From: Alcanivorax sediminis
GTDB lineage: Bacteria; Pseudomonadota; Gammaproteobacteria; Pseudomonadales; Alcanivoracaceae
Assembly (NCBI RefSeq): GCF_009601165.1
Contig: NZ_WIRE01000001.1
Location: 2,170,001 to 2,234,000 of the forward strand
DNA: 64,000 nucleotides
Reading direction: 5' to 3'
The position numbers and the translations under genes are program-made. A model generated the notes under the pieces. It was not told where the DNA came from and did not search any database. It was given only the letters and a program-made list of their open reading frames with translations. Position 1 is the stretch's first letter, and each line of letters opens with the position of its first letter. Shown here in pieces: positions 37,135 through 47,037 of the stretch.

Positions 37135-39361
37135 CGTGGCCCCCGTTATTGTTCTGGTCGCGGTAATGGCGGATCAGGGCATCGCTGTCGATAAAGTCGG
37201 TAACATGGCCCTGGAGGATGCCGGCACCAAGCACACCATCACTCTGGGCGACTCGTTCAATGTTGGCCGTGTTGTCGGAAACAATGTCGATGATGTCATT
37301 CACCACCAGGCCAACCTCTCCAAACTCGGTGGGCTGTACCACGATGCGGATCATTTCATTGTCTTCATCATCCGTACTGATGTTGTTCCCCAGACGGATC
37401 AGCGGAAGAATCTTGCCGCGGTACTGAATGACTTCACGCCCGGCGGAATACTCGATGCTATCGATGCGGATTTCTTCGAGTCGGGAGACCTTCGACAGGG
37501 CAATGGCTGAGCGGCCGGTCTGTTCGTTGGGACGAACCAGCAAGTAGTTTTCGGCCACATTGATGGGCTGATGGGTTCTGTCGTCCATGTTGGCCTGCTG
37601 GTTGAGTTTGCGGTCCTGACGTGTCACGCCGGCGAAATCCGCTGTGGACTTCACATCCAGAATCAGTGCGACACGGCCGTCGCCCATGATGGTGGCGCCA
37701 GCAAAACAGGGGTTATCCTTGAGCAGTCGGCCGAGTGGTTTAACGACAATTTCTTCGGTGTCACGCACGTCATCGACCAGCAGACCGAATTCCTGTTGAT
37801 CTGCAGTAAGGACGAGAATGAACTGGTCGTGTTGCTTGTCCGGTGTGCCCATGTGCATGAGGGTGCGCATGTCCACCAGGGGCAGTAGGCGACCTCGCAG
37901 ACGGTAAACCAGCGCGTCGTGAACGGTCTGGATATCTTCATCCAGCTTGTCCGCTTCAACGTAAACCACTTCCAGCAGGTTGACCTGAGGAATGGCAAAA
38001 CGCTGGTGCAGACAACGCACAATCAGGGCAGGAACAATGGCCAGAGTCAGCGGAATCTTCAGTTTAAACGTGGTGCCCTGACCGGGAGTGCTCTTGATAT
38101 CAATGGAGCCACCGATGCGTTCCACATTGTTTCTGACCACATCCAGACCAACGCCTCGACCAGAAAGATCATTCACTGTTTCGGCGGTAGAGAAACCAGG
38201 CTGGAAGATATAACGGATCTTTTCACGTTCAGTCAGTGAGTCCACCTGATCCGGATGGAGCAGTCCTGCCTCAATGGCGCGGCGAACAATTTTCTTGCTG
38301 TCCAGCCCTTTACCGTCGTCGCTGATTTCAACGGTGACGTTACCGCTTTCGTGGTAGGCACTCAGTGTCAGGCTGCCCGCTTCCGGTTTTCCTGCGGCCA
38401 GACGGACTTCCGGCGACTCAATACCATGGTCAACCGCATTACGGACCAGATGAATCAGCGGATCGCGAATGGCTTCAAGCAAACTGCGATCCAGTTCAGT
38501 GTCGCCACCCTTGAGTGTCGGATTGACCTTTTTGCCGGTTTTCTTTTCCAGGTCACGGAGCAGGCGAGGGTAGGTCGCCCAGGCGTTGCGGATAGGCTGC
38601 ATGCGGGTTTGCATCAGGCCTTCCTGCAATTCGCTGGTGACGAGATTAAGGCGCTGTGAAAGGTTGACCAGCTGAGAGTCATTTTGACTTGCTGCATGTT
38701 GCAGTAGCTGGTTGCGGGTCAGCACCAGCTCACCGACCACATTCATCAGTTTGTCCAGCAGAACAACATCAACACGAACGGTACTCTCGGTTGGAGTGGG
38801 TGCCGCTGTCGAAGAGAGTTCTGCCCCGGCTTCATGCTCCTCGTGGTCGAGTTCGCCGCTTTCGCCTTCATTCTCATGATGAGGCTGGTCGTCGTCGGAG
38901 GCTTCACTGACGGTAACGGCAGTGGTGGTCTCTACGCCAGGCTCGGGAATTACAACAGCGGGTTCAGTGGCACTTTTCTCAGGGACAAGGGCATGAAGAC
39001 GTGCCATCAATTCATCTGGCGCTGCTTTACCGTCGTTACCTTCGTTATTGATATGTTTCAGGAAGACGCGAATTTCATCGATGCCGTCCAGTAATGCGGC
39101 GGCGGCATCCAGATCCATCTTCAGGTGCCCGTCGCGCATGGCGCCGAGGATGTCTTCGAGAAGATGGGTCAGGGCTTCAAGGTGACTAAAGCCAAAGAAG
39201 CCGCAGGTGCCTTTGATGGTATGAATGGCGCGGAATGCGCTGGCGACACAATCACTGTCATCCGGGGCGCGTTCCAGTGCGACGATGTCCTGTTCCAGTT
39301 GCGCAAGATTTTCATCACTCTCGATCAGAAAACTTTGTAGCGCTTTATCATTTTGTGGCAT
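37124..39361 (-). CDS. cheA: Chemotaxis histidine kinase CheA with tandem CheW-like domains
   Basis: This 745-aa sensor kinase has an N-terminal Hpt domain with phospho-acceptor His47 in AIHTIKGTCGFFGF. An acidic, Glu-rich linker takes the place of a recognisable P2 domain. The dimerisation/HATPase core carries HLVRNAVDHGIE (N box), VEISDDGKGLD (G1) and GRGVGLDVV (G2). Two consecutive CheW-like domains end the protein, about 475-610 and 615-735; one is the norm. ATG 39361 replaces the TTG two codons upstream. It phosphorylates the CheY-type regulators and CheB of the same operon. Confidence 0.95.
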   Translation of the reverse strand: MPQNDKALQSFLIESDENLAQLEQDIVALERAPDDSDCVASAFRAIHTIKGTCGFFGFSHLEALTHLLEDILGAMRDGHLKMDLDAAAALLDGIDEIRVFLKHINNEGNDGKAAPDELMARLHALVPEKSATEPAVVIPEPGVETTTAVTVSEASDDDQPHHENEGESGELDHEEHEAGAELSSTAAPTPTESTVRVDVVLLDKLMNVVGELVLTRNQLLQHAASQNDSQLVNLSQRLNLVTSELQEGLMQTRMQPIRNAWATYPRLLRDLEKKTGKKVNPTLKGGDTELDRSLLEAIRDPLIHLVRNAVDHGIESPEVRLAAGKPEAGSLTLSAYHESGNVTVEISDDGKGLDSKKIVRRAIEAGLLHPDQVDSLTEREKIRYIFQPGFSTAETVNDLSGRGVGLDVVRNNVERIGGSIDIKSTPGQGTTFKLKIPLTLAIVPALIVRCLHQRFAIPQVNLLEVVYVEADKLDEDIQTVHDALVYRLRGRLLPLVDMRTLMHMGTPDKQHDQFILVLTADQQEFGLLVDDVRDTEEIVVKPLGRLLKDNPCFAGATIMGDGRVALILDVKSTADFAGVTRQDRKLNQQANMDDRTHQPINVAENYLLVRPNEQTGRSAIALSKVSRLEEIRIDSIEYSAGREVIQYRGKILPLIRLGNNISTDDEDNEMIRIVVQPTEFGEVGLVVNDIIDIVSDNTANIERVAQSDGVLGAGILQGHVTDFIDSDALIRHYRDQNNNGGHDEH

Positions 39362-39397
39362 GACCAATCCCGGTTGTGTGGTTGTTCTTCTGTCCGG

Positions 39398-39823
39398 TCA
39401 GGCAGAGGTCTGCTTCATCAGGGAGGTGAGTCGCATCACTGATCGCAGGTCGCTGTCGTGGGGCGGTTTGACCAGGTAGTTGTTACAGCCGGCCTTGTGG
39501 CCAGCCATGTGGGATTCAGCAGATGTGATACTGGAGAGCATGGCGATGCGGGCAGTGACGCCCATGTCACGAAGTTTTGCGCAGGCCTCAAGCCCTCCCA
39601 TGCCAGGCATTTCCACATCGAGAAAGATCAGGTCAAAGGTGGCTCGTTCTGCACACGTGATGGCTTCGTTGCCATCAGCGGCCTGAAAGACTTCGATGTC
39701 GAAATTGTCTTCAGCAAGTTCATAGAGTTTGGCGATGATCAGGCTGCGGACAGCGGTGCTGTCGTCCACCACCAGAATGGAGAGTCTGTCCTTGACCTTG
39801 TGCGGTATAGCTGCTGCTTCCAT
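39398..39823 (-). CDS. Single-domain response regulator (CheY-like)
   Basis: This 141-aa receiver domain is the first gene of the che operon. The acidic pocket is LVVDDSTAVRS, the phospho-acceptor Asp is in LIFLDVEMPGMGG, and Lys is in NYLVKPPHDSD. No output domain follows. It differs clearly from the other CheY (34208-34591), so the pathway has two stand-alone regulators, one perhaps acting as a phosphate sink. ATG 39823 has AGGTC upstream; TTG 39835 is less likely. Confidence 0.9.
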   Translation of the reverse strand: MEAAAIPHKVKDRLSILVVDDSTAVRSLIIAKLYELAEDNFDIEVFQAADGNEAITCAERATFDLIFLDVEMPGMGGLEACAKLRDMGVTARIAMLSSITSAESHMAGHKAGCNNYLVKPPHDSDLRSVMRLTSLMKQTSA

Positions 39824-40194
39824 GTTTGACCTCAATATTCCCTTGGGGGTGTCGAAGTGGAATGTCCACTTCCCCTTTACCTACTGAGGAGTAGGTCGAC
39901 GTCTCTAGATGTAAAGGATCTGTGAAGGTCGGGAAACAATTTGAGGACAAGTGGTCTATAGGGGGCGACGTCTGCTTTATATTTTTTTTCGCTATAAGGC
40001 AGCGACCTTTGTCTCAAATTCCAATCCTTGGAGAGCCGTTTACAGTCTTATTCCTTGACGACATATTCACGTTAATCCCGAATGTTCAGGCACGGCTCCC
40101 CCCAAAAGACGAGCGCATCCTGAATGGAGATGAATGGAATTTCTTATAGACTCAGGTATTAGAGACAGGTCGTATTTGCAGGGTCGCAAAGACC
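39824..40194. other. Che operon promoter region
   Basis: It contains a CCTACT-GAGG-AGTAGG hairpin at 39879-39894 in the leader of the che operon. The remainder up to the efflux terminator shows no supported gene; the small frame at 39922-40149 has no recognisable features. Confidence 0.45.
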
Positions 40195-40222
40195 ATTCAG
40201 CCCGCCAGGGGGCGGGCTGAAT
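40195..40222 (-). terminator. Terminator of the efflux operon
   Basis: ATTCAGCCCGCC-AGGG-GGCGGGCTGAAT is a perfect 12-bp stem located 28 bp past the RND gene stop. The T content after it on the minus strand is modest (GGTCTTTGC). Confidence 0.7.
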
Positions 40223-40249
40223 GCTGAGGGAGGGGGCGTTGACGAGGTT

Positions 40250-43200
40250 TTAGTCGTGTTTGCCGTGCAAGGGCACGCCGGACAGCTTTCTCACTACCAC
40301 ATAGAACAGGGGAATGAAGAAGATCGCCAGTACGGTGGCCGCCAGCATGCCGCCAAATACCCCGGTACCAATGGCATTACGTGCACCCGCGCCAGCGCCG
40401 GTGCTGATCATCAGCGGGGTCACCCCGAGCATGAAAGCCAGCGAGGTCATCAGGATGGGGCGCAGTCGCATGCGCACCGCTTCAAGCGTGGCCTTGAGCA
40501 TGTGCTCCCCTTTATTCTCCAGATCCAGGGCAAACTCCGCGATCAGAATGGCGTTCTTGGCCGAGAGCCCAATGGTGGTGAGCAGGCCCACCTGGAAGAA
40601 CACATCATTATTGAGACCCCGGAATGTCGCCGCCAGAACGGCACCCAGAATCCCCAGTGGCACCACCAGCATCACCGCGAACGGGATAGACCAGCTTTCA
40701 TAGAGCGCCGCCAGGCACAGGAATACCACCAGCAGGGAGATTGCATAGAGGGCCGGGGCCTGATCACCGGACTGGCGTTCCTGATATGACATGCCTGTCC
40801 ACTCAAAGCCGAAGCCCGGCGGAAGTTTGGCAGCCAGTTCTTCCATGGCATCCATGGCGTCACCGGTACTGTATCCCGGAGCTGCGTTGCCCTGAATGTT
40901 CACAGAGGACACGCCGTTGTAACGCTCCAGCTTGGGTGAGCCGTAGCTCCAGTGACCGGTGGCGAAGGCGGAGAACGGCACCATCTCGCCCTGATTGTTA
41001 CGTACAAACCAGTCATCGATATTTTCCGGCAGCATCCGGAAGGGCGCATCGGCTTGGACATAAACGCGCTTCACACGGCCACGGTCAACAAAGTTGTTCA
41101 CGTAACTGGAGCCCCAGGCGATCTGCAGGGTGCTGTTGATGTCGGTAATGGTCAGCCCCAGTGCCTTGGCCTTTTGCTGGTCCACATCGATCTGGTATTG
41201 CGGGCTGTCTTCCAGACCGTTGGGGCGCACACCGACGAGGCGTGGATCCTGGCTGGCCATGCCAAGCATCATGTTGCGGGCATTGATGAGCGCCTCATGG
41301 CCCTGGCCAGCTTGGTCCAACAGCTGGAAATCGAAGCCACTGGCATTGCCTAATGCCGGAATAGAAGGGGGGCTGAGGGCAAACATCATGGCTTCGCGGA
41401 TGGTGGAGAAGTAACCCATGGCACGCCCGACTACCTGATTGGCTCCGTCCACGGACAGGTCGCGCTCGGACCAGTCCTTGAGATCCACGAAGGCCATACC
41501 GGCATTCTGCCCACGACCAGTGAAGCTGAAGCCCGCCACGGTGAACAAGCCGTCCACGGCGGAGCTTTCTTCATTCAGGTAGTAATCCTCCATTTTCTCC
41601 AGCACCTTCACTGTCTGTTCCTGGGTGGAACCGGCAGGCAAGGTCACCAGCGTAAACAGGATGCCCTGGTCCTCGTCGGGCAAGAAGCTGGAGGGCAGAC
41701 GAAGGAAACTGAAACCGAGCACGCCGACGATGACCACGTAAATCAGCAGGTAGCGTCCACGGCGGCCAAGGATTTTCTCCACGCTGCCCTGATACTTGCG
41801 GCTGCTACGCTCGAAGTTGCGGTTGAACCAGCCGAAGAAACCGTGATCGGTTTGATGCTCGCTGTCCTTGGCCTTGAGCATGGTGGCACACAGGGCCGGT
41901 GTCAGGATCATGGCGACCAGTACCGACAGCACCATGGCAGACACAATGGTGATAGAGAACTGACGATAGATGGCACCGGTTGAGCCGGGGAAGAACGCCA
42001 TGGGGATGAATACGGCGGAGAGCACCAGGGCAATACCCACGAGGGCGCCGGTAATCTGGCCCATGGATTTGCGCGTGGCCTCCTTGGGCGGCAGCCCTTC
42101 CTCATGCATCACCCGTTCCACGTTCTCCACCACCACAATGGCATCATCCACCAGCAGGCCAATGGCCAGCACCAGGCCGAACATGGTCAGGGTGTTGATG
42201 GAGAAACCAAAGGCGGCCAGTACGGCGAAGGTGCCCAGCAAGACCACCGGTACCGCCAGGGTGGGGATCAGGGTGGCCCGGAAATTCTGCAGGAACAGGT
42301 ACATCACCAGGAATACCAGAATGATGGCCTCAAACAGCGTGTGTACCACTTCCTCGATGGAGATACTGACGAAGGGGGTGGTGTCGTAGGGATACACCAT
42401 CCTCATCTGTTCCGGAAAAAACGGTTCCAGCTCGCTCAGACGTTGGCGCAGCAGATCGGCGGTCTCCAGCGCGTTGGCGCCGGTGGCCAGGCTCACGGCG
42501 AGACCGGCAGCAGGCTGACCGTTGTAACGGCCGGCCACATCGTAGTTCTGTGCCGCCAACTCCACCCGCGCCACATCATGCAGAAACACCTGGGAACCAT
42601 CCGGGTTAACCCTGAGCAGGATATTGCTGAACTCTTCGGTCGTTTCCAGACGTGTCTGGGCAATGATGGTGGCATTGAGTTGCTGACCGGGCACAGCAGG
42701 AGCGCCACCCAGCTGGCCGCTGGCCACCTGGTTGTTCTGCACCTGAATGTTCTGAACCACATCCTGCGGTGTGAGATCAAACTTGTTCAGCTTGTTCGGG
42801 TCCAGCCAGATACGCATGGCATAAGGGGCGCCAAACAACTGAATTTGTCCGACGCCGGGCACACGGCTAACCGGGTCCTGGATGTTAGAGGAGACATAGT
42901 CGGCCAGGTCGGCGCGAGTCATGCTGCCGTCCTCGGTGGTGAAGCCCACCACCATCAGGAACGAATCTGACGACTTGGTGACCTGCATACCCTGTTGCTG
43001 AACTTCCTGGGGCAACAGGGGCGTGGCGAGCTGCAATTTGTTCTGCACCTGTACCTGGGCGATGTCGGGATCAGTGCCTGGCGCAAAGGTCAGGCTGATC
43101 TGGGCATTACCGAAGGAATCGCTGCTGGAGTTCATGTACATCAGGTTGTCGATGCCGCTCATTTGCTGCTCGATCACCTGGGTGACGGAATCCTCCACCG

Positions 43201-43366
43201 TTTTTGCCGAGGCGCCAGGGTAGTTACCGGCAATGGTCACCTGCGGCGGAGCCACGGAGGGGTACTGCTCGATGGGCAGGGTATAGATGGCCAGGGCACC
43301 GGCCATCATCATGATGATGGCGATTACCCAGGCAAAGATGGGGCGGTCAATAAAAAATCTGGCCAT
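40250..43366 (-). CDS. RND multidrug efflux transporter, HAE1 family (AcrB/MexB-like)
   Basis: This 1038-aa inner-membrane proton/drug antiporter has 12 transmembrane helices. The N-terminus [17 protein letters not shown] is diagnostic. The proton-relay aspartates are in [18 protein letters not shown] on TM4. [11 protein letters not shown] and the porter loops match HAE1 pumps. Length is standard. It lies 27 bp downstream of the adaptor gene in one operon. No outer-membrane channel gene follows; a terminator comes next, so a TolC/OprM-type partner must be encoded elsewhere. Confidence 0.96.
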   Translation of the reverse strand: MARFFIDRPIFAWVIAIIMMMAGALAIYTLPIEQYPSVAPPQVTIAGNYPGASAKTVEDSVTQVIEQQMSGIDNLMYMNSSSDSFGNAQISLTFAPGTDPDIAQVQVQNKLQLATPLLPQEVQQQGMQVTKSSDSFLMVVGFTTEDGSMTRADLADYVSSNIQDPVSRVPGVGQIQLFGAPYAMRIWLDPNKLNKFDLTPQDVVQNIQVQNNQVASGQLGGAPAVPGQQLNATIIAQTRLETTEEFSNILLRVNPDGSQVFLHDVARVELAAQNYDVAGRYNGQPAAGLAVSLATGANALETADLLRQRLSELEPFFPEQMRMVYPYDTTPFVSISIEEVVHTLFEAIILVFLVMYLFLQNFRATLIPTLAVPVVLLGTFAVLAAFGFSINTLTMFGLVLAIGLLVDDAIVVVENVERVMHEEGLPPKEATRKSMGQITGALVGIALVLSAVFIPMAFFPGSTGAIYRQFSITIVSAMVLSVLVAMILTPALCATMLKAKDSEHQTDHGFFGWFNRNFERSSRKYQGSVEKILGRRGRYLLIYVVIVGVLGFSFLRLPSSFLPDEDQGILFTLVTLPAGSTQEQTVKVLEKMEDYYLNEESSAVDGLFTVAGFSFTGRGQNAGMAFVDLKDWSERDLSVDGANQVVGRAMGYFSTIREAMMFALSPPSIPALGNASGFDFQLLDQAGQGHEALINARNMMLGMASQDPRLVGVRPNGLEDSPQYQIDVDQQKAKALGLTITDINSTLQIAWGSSYVNNFVDRGRVKRVYVQADAPFRMLPENIDDWFVRNNQGEMVPFSAFATGHWSYGSPKLERYNGVSSVNIQGNAAPGYSTGDAMDAMEELAAKLPPGFGFEWTGMSYQERQSGDQAPALYAISLLVVFLCLAALYESWSIPFAVMLVVPLGILGAVLAATFRGLNNDVFFQVGLLTTIGLSAKNAILIAEFALDLENKGEHMLKATLEAVRMRLRPILMTSLAFMLGVTPLMISTGAGAGARNAIGTGVFGGMLAATVLAIFFIPLFYVVVRKLSGVPLHGKHD

Positions 43367-43393
43367 GAGAATCCCGCTTCTCTGAAAGCTGCG

Positions 43394-44572
43394 TTAGTGG
43401 GCTGCGTTAGCGGTGTTGTTGGTGGAGTCTGCTTTGCTGGCAGTATCCACCGGGGTGACCGGCATGCCTGGCTGTATGCGTTGGAGGCCATCCACGATCA
43501 GACGGTCGCCTTCCTTCAGCCCCTGGCTGATCAACCACTGGCTTTTCACGGCGCGCTCGGTGGTCACATTCACTTTTTTCACCATGTTCTCGCTGTCGAT
43601 CAGCATGGCGAAGGCCTGGCCGGTGGGGTCACGGGAAATGCTTTTCTGGGGAACCAGAATGGTATTGCTGCGCTGTCCCTCAGGCAGGCGGCCACGGACA
43701 AACATGCCGGGCAACAGATCCTCATCCGGATTGGGGAACAGGGCACGCAGGGTTACGGAGCCGGTGCTTTCATCCACGGCATATTCGGAAAACTGCAAGA
43801 TGCCGGGCTGTGGATAGGCGCTGCCGTCTTCCAGTAACAGGGTGATGCGGGCCTGATCTTCGCTGACTTGTTCCAGCTCGCCTGCGGCCATGGCCTTGCG
43901 CAGCTGGCGCAGGTCGTTGCTGGACTGGGTGAGGTCAACAAAGATCGGATCAAGCTGGCGAATGGTAGCCAGTGCCTGGGCTTGATTGGCGGTGACCAGG
44001 GCACCGGCAGTGACACTGGAGCGACCAATACGACCGTCAATGGGAGCACTGATGGTGGCGTAATCCAGATTGATCTGGGCACTTAGCAGGCTGGCGCGGG
44101 CGGCGGCGACTGCCGCCTTGTTCTCATCCAGTTGAGCCCGGGCTTCGTCGTATTCCTGCTGGCTGACGGAGCGCTTTTCCAGCAGCTGGCGAAAGCGCTT
44201 CTCACGCAGTTCGTTGGAGTGCAGGGTTGCCTGGGCCCGTGCCAGTTCGGCGCGGGCAGTGGCTACGGTAGCGCGGTAGGTGCGGTCATCAATTTGATAG
44301 AGCGGTTGGCCGGCCTTTACTTCCTGGCCTTCCTGGAAAAGACGCTCCTTGATCACGCCACTGACTTGCGGGCGTACTTCCGCGATACGGTGTGCGGTGG
44401 TACGGCCGGGCAGTTCCCGGTTGAGGGTCACGGTTTCGGCGTTGACCGTCATGAAGCCCACCTCAGGAGCTTGCTGCTGCATCTGGCCTGCCTGGTTGCC
44501 ACTGTCGCTGCAGGCTGCCAACTGGAGCCCAACCAGCACTGCCATGGTGGAAAGAATGAGACCGCTGCGCAT
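43394..44572 (-). CDS. RND efflux periplasmic adaptor lipoprotein (AcrA/MexA-like)
   Basis: This 392-aa membrane-fusion protein bridges the pump to the outer-membrane channel. Signal peptide and lipobox LAAC place the lipidated Cys at about residue 21. The barrel-sandwich hybrid half-motifs GQPLYQIDDRTY and YATISAPIDGRIGRSSVT flank a coiled-coil hairpin (ELARAQATLHSN ... AVAAARASL). It is the first gene of the operon. Divergent tetR and an AcrR-like operator upstream suggest repression relieved by drug binding. Confidence 0.95.
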   Translation of the reverse strand: MRSGLILSTMAVLVGLQLAACSDSGNQAGQMQQQAPEVGFMTVNAETVTLNRELPGRTTAHRIAEVRPQVSGVIKERLFQEGQEVKAGQPLYQIDDRTYRATVATARAELARAQATLHSNELREKRFRQLLEKRSVSQQEYDEARAQLDENKAAVAAARASLLSAQINLDYATISAPIDGRIGRSSVTAGALVTANQAQALATIRQLDPIFVDLTQSSNDLRQLRKAMAAGELEQVSEDQARITLLLEDGSAYPQPGILQFSEYAVDESTGSVTLRALFPNPDEDLLPGMFVRGRLPEGQRSNTILVPQKSISRDPTGQAFAMLIDSENMVKKVNVTTERAVKSQWLISQGLKEGDRLIVDGLQRIQPGMPVTPVDTASKADSTNNTANAAH

Positions 44573-44668
44573 AGTTACCTCTATTCCCTGAAATCACGGC
44601 GCAACGACCACGGCTTTCGTGGCAGTTGCGACGGAGTTGTAATAAAAATGAATCAAGTTCATTATAGA

Positions 44669-44692
44669 TACATACATCCTTGAATGTATACA
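44669..44692. promoter_or_regulatory. AcrR-like operator
   Basis: TACATACAT-CCTTGA-ATGTATACA closely resembles the palindrome bound by E. coli AcrR (remembered as TACATACAT...ATGTATGTA). It lies about 97 bp upstream of the adaptor start codon. Confidence 0.7.
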
Positions 44693-44728
44693 GCTGACCA
44701 CGCAGTTCGTTCGACTTTTTCGATCCAT

Positions 44729-44994
44729 GGGAGCCTCTGAATAAGTCCTTACGTGCTCAGCGTGGCCTGAAGCGTGCAGCTGTTGTGTCTTGTCTCGATG
44801 GTCAGGGTGGTTCCCTTTCCAAGAGGCAGGGCGCAGCAGGTGGGCGCTTCAGGCCGCGCCCTCCGGGTCTTCCAGGCTGGCCCGCACTCGTTGTTGCGCT
44901 TTTTCGACAGGCAACCAGCATGCCTTCAAAAGCGCGCCTAGATTGCGAACCAGCCTGAAAGACTGAGCATGCAAGGAGTTATTCAGAGGCTCCC
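44729..44994. mobile_element. MITE-like element with 24-bp terminal inverted repeats
   Basis: GGGAGCCTCTGAATAA at 44729-44744 is repeated inverted and perfectly at 44979-44994. Extending to 24 bp gives 22 matches. The 266-bp element has no coding capacity. The ends resemble those of IS5-like elements, which suggests mobilisation in trans. No target duplication is obvious. Confidence 0.75.
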
Positions 44995-45012
44995 TTGCCC
45001 ACAGGTCACCCT

Positions 45013-45660
45013 ATGGTTCGGCGTACAAAATCAGAAGCCCTTGAAACCCGTACCCGGATACTCGATGCCGCAGAGCAGGTTTTCCTGCACAAGGGTGTCT
45101 TGTCCGCTTCACTCAACGATATTGCCTCGGAAGCAGGGGTAACTCGAGGGGCCATCTATTGGCATTTCAAAAACAAACACGATCTGTTCATGGCCATGGT
45201 CGAACGGGGCCGCCTGCTTTTCGACATTCTCTCTGAAAAAGCCGAAGCCCCGGATGAGCCGGATCCGCTGGGTCGCCTTGCCGAATTTCTGAGGTTTCTT
45301 CTCCAGCAGGTCGTTAACGACCCGGGCCAGCGTCGCATCTTCGAGATCATGTTCCACAAGTGTGAGTTCAGTGGTGAGAATCTCGCATTACTGGGGCTGC
45401 AACGTGACAAGTGCCGGGAGTCGTCCAGTCGGCTGGGCAGGGTGTTGCGAAACGCGATCCAGCGTGAGCAGTTGCCGGCTAACCTGGATGTGGATCGGTC
45501 TGTGGTCTGGCTGCATAGTCAGCTTACCGGCATGATCATGTACTGGCTGCTGGATCCGGAGAGTGTGGATCTTGGTGAACAGGCCTGCGGTTTTGTGGAC
45601 ACCTGCCTGTACTCCCTGGCTCACTGCCCAGCACTTCATTTGCGCCAGATGCCGGGCTGA
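45013..45660 (+). CDS. TetR-family efflux repressor (AcrR/TtgR-like)
   Basis: This 215-aa protein has the AcrR-type N-terminus MVRRTKSEALETRTRILDAA and HTH SLNDIASEAGVTRGAIYWHF (about residues 30-55). The C-terminal ligand domain is the size expected for drug-responsive AcrR/TtgR proteins. It is divergent from the RND operon, whose promoter carries an AcrR-like palindrome. The start is ATG 45013 with AGGT upstream; TTG 44995 falls right at the MITE end and is rejected. Its native promoter may have been replaced by the MITE. Confidence 0.92.
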   Translation: MVRRTKSEALETRTRILDAAEQVFLHKGVLSASLNDIASEAGVTRGAIYWHFKNKHDLFMAMVERGRLLFDILSEKAEAPDEPDPLGRLAEFLRFLLQQVVNDPGQRRIFEIMFHKCEFSGENLALLGLQRDKCRESSSRLGRVLRNAIQREQLPANLDVDRSVVWLHSQLTGMIMYWLLDPESVDLGEQACGFVDTCLYSLAHCPALHLRQMPG

Positions 45661-45755
45661 GCCCATGCTGGCATATCGCCGGTTGTGTGCCGCATATGAT
45701 GAGCACGCTCTGCCTTTATCAATGAAAAGCAATCTCCGTTTTATGAGGAATATCC

Positions 45756-46682
45756 ATGACTCAGACTCCCTCGGTACTGGTGGTTGGTGCCGGCGCCATT
45801 GGCAGCTTTTACGGCGCATTGCTGAAAAAGGCCGGTTGTCATGTCAGTGTGGTGCTGCGTTCGGATTATGAGGTGGTCAGCCAGTCCGGATTTGAGATCA
45901 GCAGCCCCATGGGCAACCTTTCCTGGCAACCGGATCGAGTCTATCGCGATGGAGATAGACCCGATGCGGCACCGGACTACCTCCTTTTGTGCGTGAAGGT
46001 GATACCGGGAGTGGATCGGGCAGCCCTGGTGCGCCCGTGGATGGGAAAAAACACCACCCTGGTCCTGATCGAGAACGGTCTGGATATTGAGCGGGAGCTG
46101 GCCGACACGTATCCGGCCAATCCGTTAGTGAGTTGCCTCGCGTTTATCGCAGTCAGCAGGACTGCGCCCGGGCAGGTGAGTCATCAGGCCTATGGGCAAC
46201 TGGTGATGGGAAACTTCCCGAAAGGGTTCGATAGCCATTGCGAGCGGTTGACGGGGCTGTTTCGCGAGGCGGGTATCAAGGTAGACCAGAGCCAGGCCAT
46301 CGTGGGTGAGCGCTGGCGAAAGTGCGTCTGGAATGCGGCTTTTAACCCTCTCAGTGTGCTTTGCAATGGCGCCGATACCCTCACTATGCTGGATGCCGAG
46401 GGCGGCGAAGTGCTGATCCGTAACCTGATGCGAGAAGTTATGGCGGTGGCAAAGGCGGACGGTTACCCGCTGCCCGAGGATCTTGTCGAGAAGAACATAC
46501 CGGGTACCCGGGCCATGGGCGCCTACAAGAATTCCATGGCGCTGGATTATTTGAATGATCGCCCCATCGAGCTGGATGCCATTCTGGGTAACGTGGTCGC
46601 TATTGCTCGCCAGCACCAGGTAGCAGTTCCGCATCTTGAAACCATTCTGGTGGCATTGAGAATGCGCCAGCCCTCTTCATAA
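45756..46682 (+). CDS. 2-dehydropantoate 2-reductase (PanE/ApbA family)
   Basis: This 308-aa NADPH-dependent ketopantoate reductase-like enzyme has a Rossmann motif VLVVGAGAIGSFYGALL at the N-terminus. The catalytic Lys candidate is in GERWRKCVWNAAFNPLSVL, and the C-terminal domain carries GAYKNSMALDYLNDRPIELD. Ketopantoate reduction is a pantothenate pathway step, but many paralogues act on other keto acids, so the substrate is uncertain. It is a single gene with a strong terminator downstream. Confidence 0.85.
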   Translation: MTQTPSVLVVGAGAIGSFYGALLKKAGCHVSVVLRSDYEVVSQSGFEISSPMGNLSWQPDRVYRDGDRPDAAPDYLLLCVKVIPGVDRAALVRPWMGKNTTLVLIENGLDIERELADTYPANPLVSCLAFIAVSRTAPGQVSHQAYGQLVMGNFPKGFDSHCERLTGLFREAGIKVDQSQAIVGERWRKCVWNAAFNPLSVLCNGADTLTMLDAEGGEVLIRNLMREVMAVAKADGYPLPEDLVEKNIPGTRAMGAYKNSMALDYLNDRPIELDAILGNVVAIARQHQVAVPHLETILVALRMRQPSS

Positions 46683-47037
46683 GACCGGTTGTACGCCCGC
46701 AAAACTGTGGCAGGGATGGCGAGCAGGTATCAAGAGAGCCACAGCGTGGATGAAAACGTCATGCTGCGGCTTTTTTTGTCACCTTTTTGTTAGGTAATTA
46801 TTGGATCAGCGCAAATACGCTTATGAAGAGTGTCGGCATCAGCGGCACTGTAAATGTAGAGGTTTCCGGCTGAGACAAAACATCAATTTCGTTTCTGTAT
46901 ACCCCGGGAGTAGATAAACCACTGATTTTTGAGAACTTTTGAATTACAAACACTAACGCGCAGATACCAGCGCACCATCGAATGCATTGACCCTCTTCCG
47001 TGACTATGTAGTCCGAAAATAAGAACAGGGTGAAACA
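46683..47037. other. Intergenic region upstream of the giant lipoprotein gene
   Basis: It contains the terminator at 46738-46777. The remaining AT-rich 260 bp should hold the promoter of the lipoprotein/OmpW operon. No gene or clear promoter consensus is seen. Confidence 0.45.
46738..46777 (+). terminator. Rho-independent terminator of the PanE-like gene
   Basis: GCCACAGCGTG and CATGCTGCGGC form an imperfect 11-bp stem followed by seven T residues. Confidence 0.8.

Larger units (their letters stand above)
44573..45012. other. Divergent promoter region of the efflux operon and its regulator
   Basis: This 440-bp region holds the AcrR-like operator (44669-44692) near the adaptor gene and a MITE-like element (44729-44994) that reaches to within 18 bp of the tetR start codon. 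No gene is seen. Confidence 0.6.

Noticed and set aside
39922..40149. 75-codon plus-strand frame between che and efflux operons
   Set aside because: No ribosome binding site or family resemblance; it probably arose by chance in AT-rich DNA.
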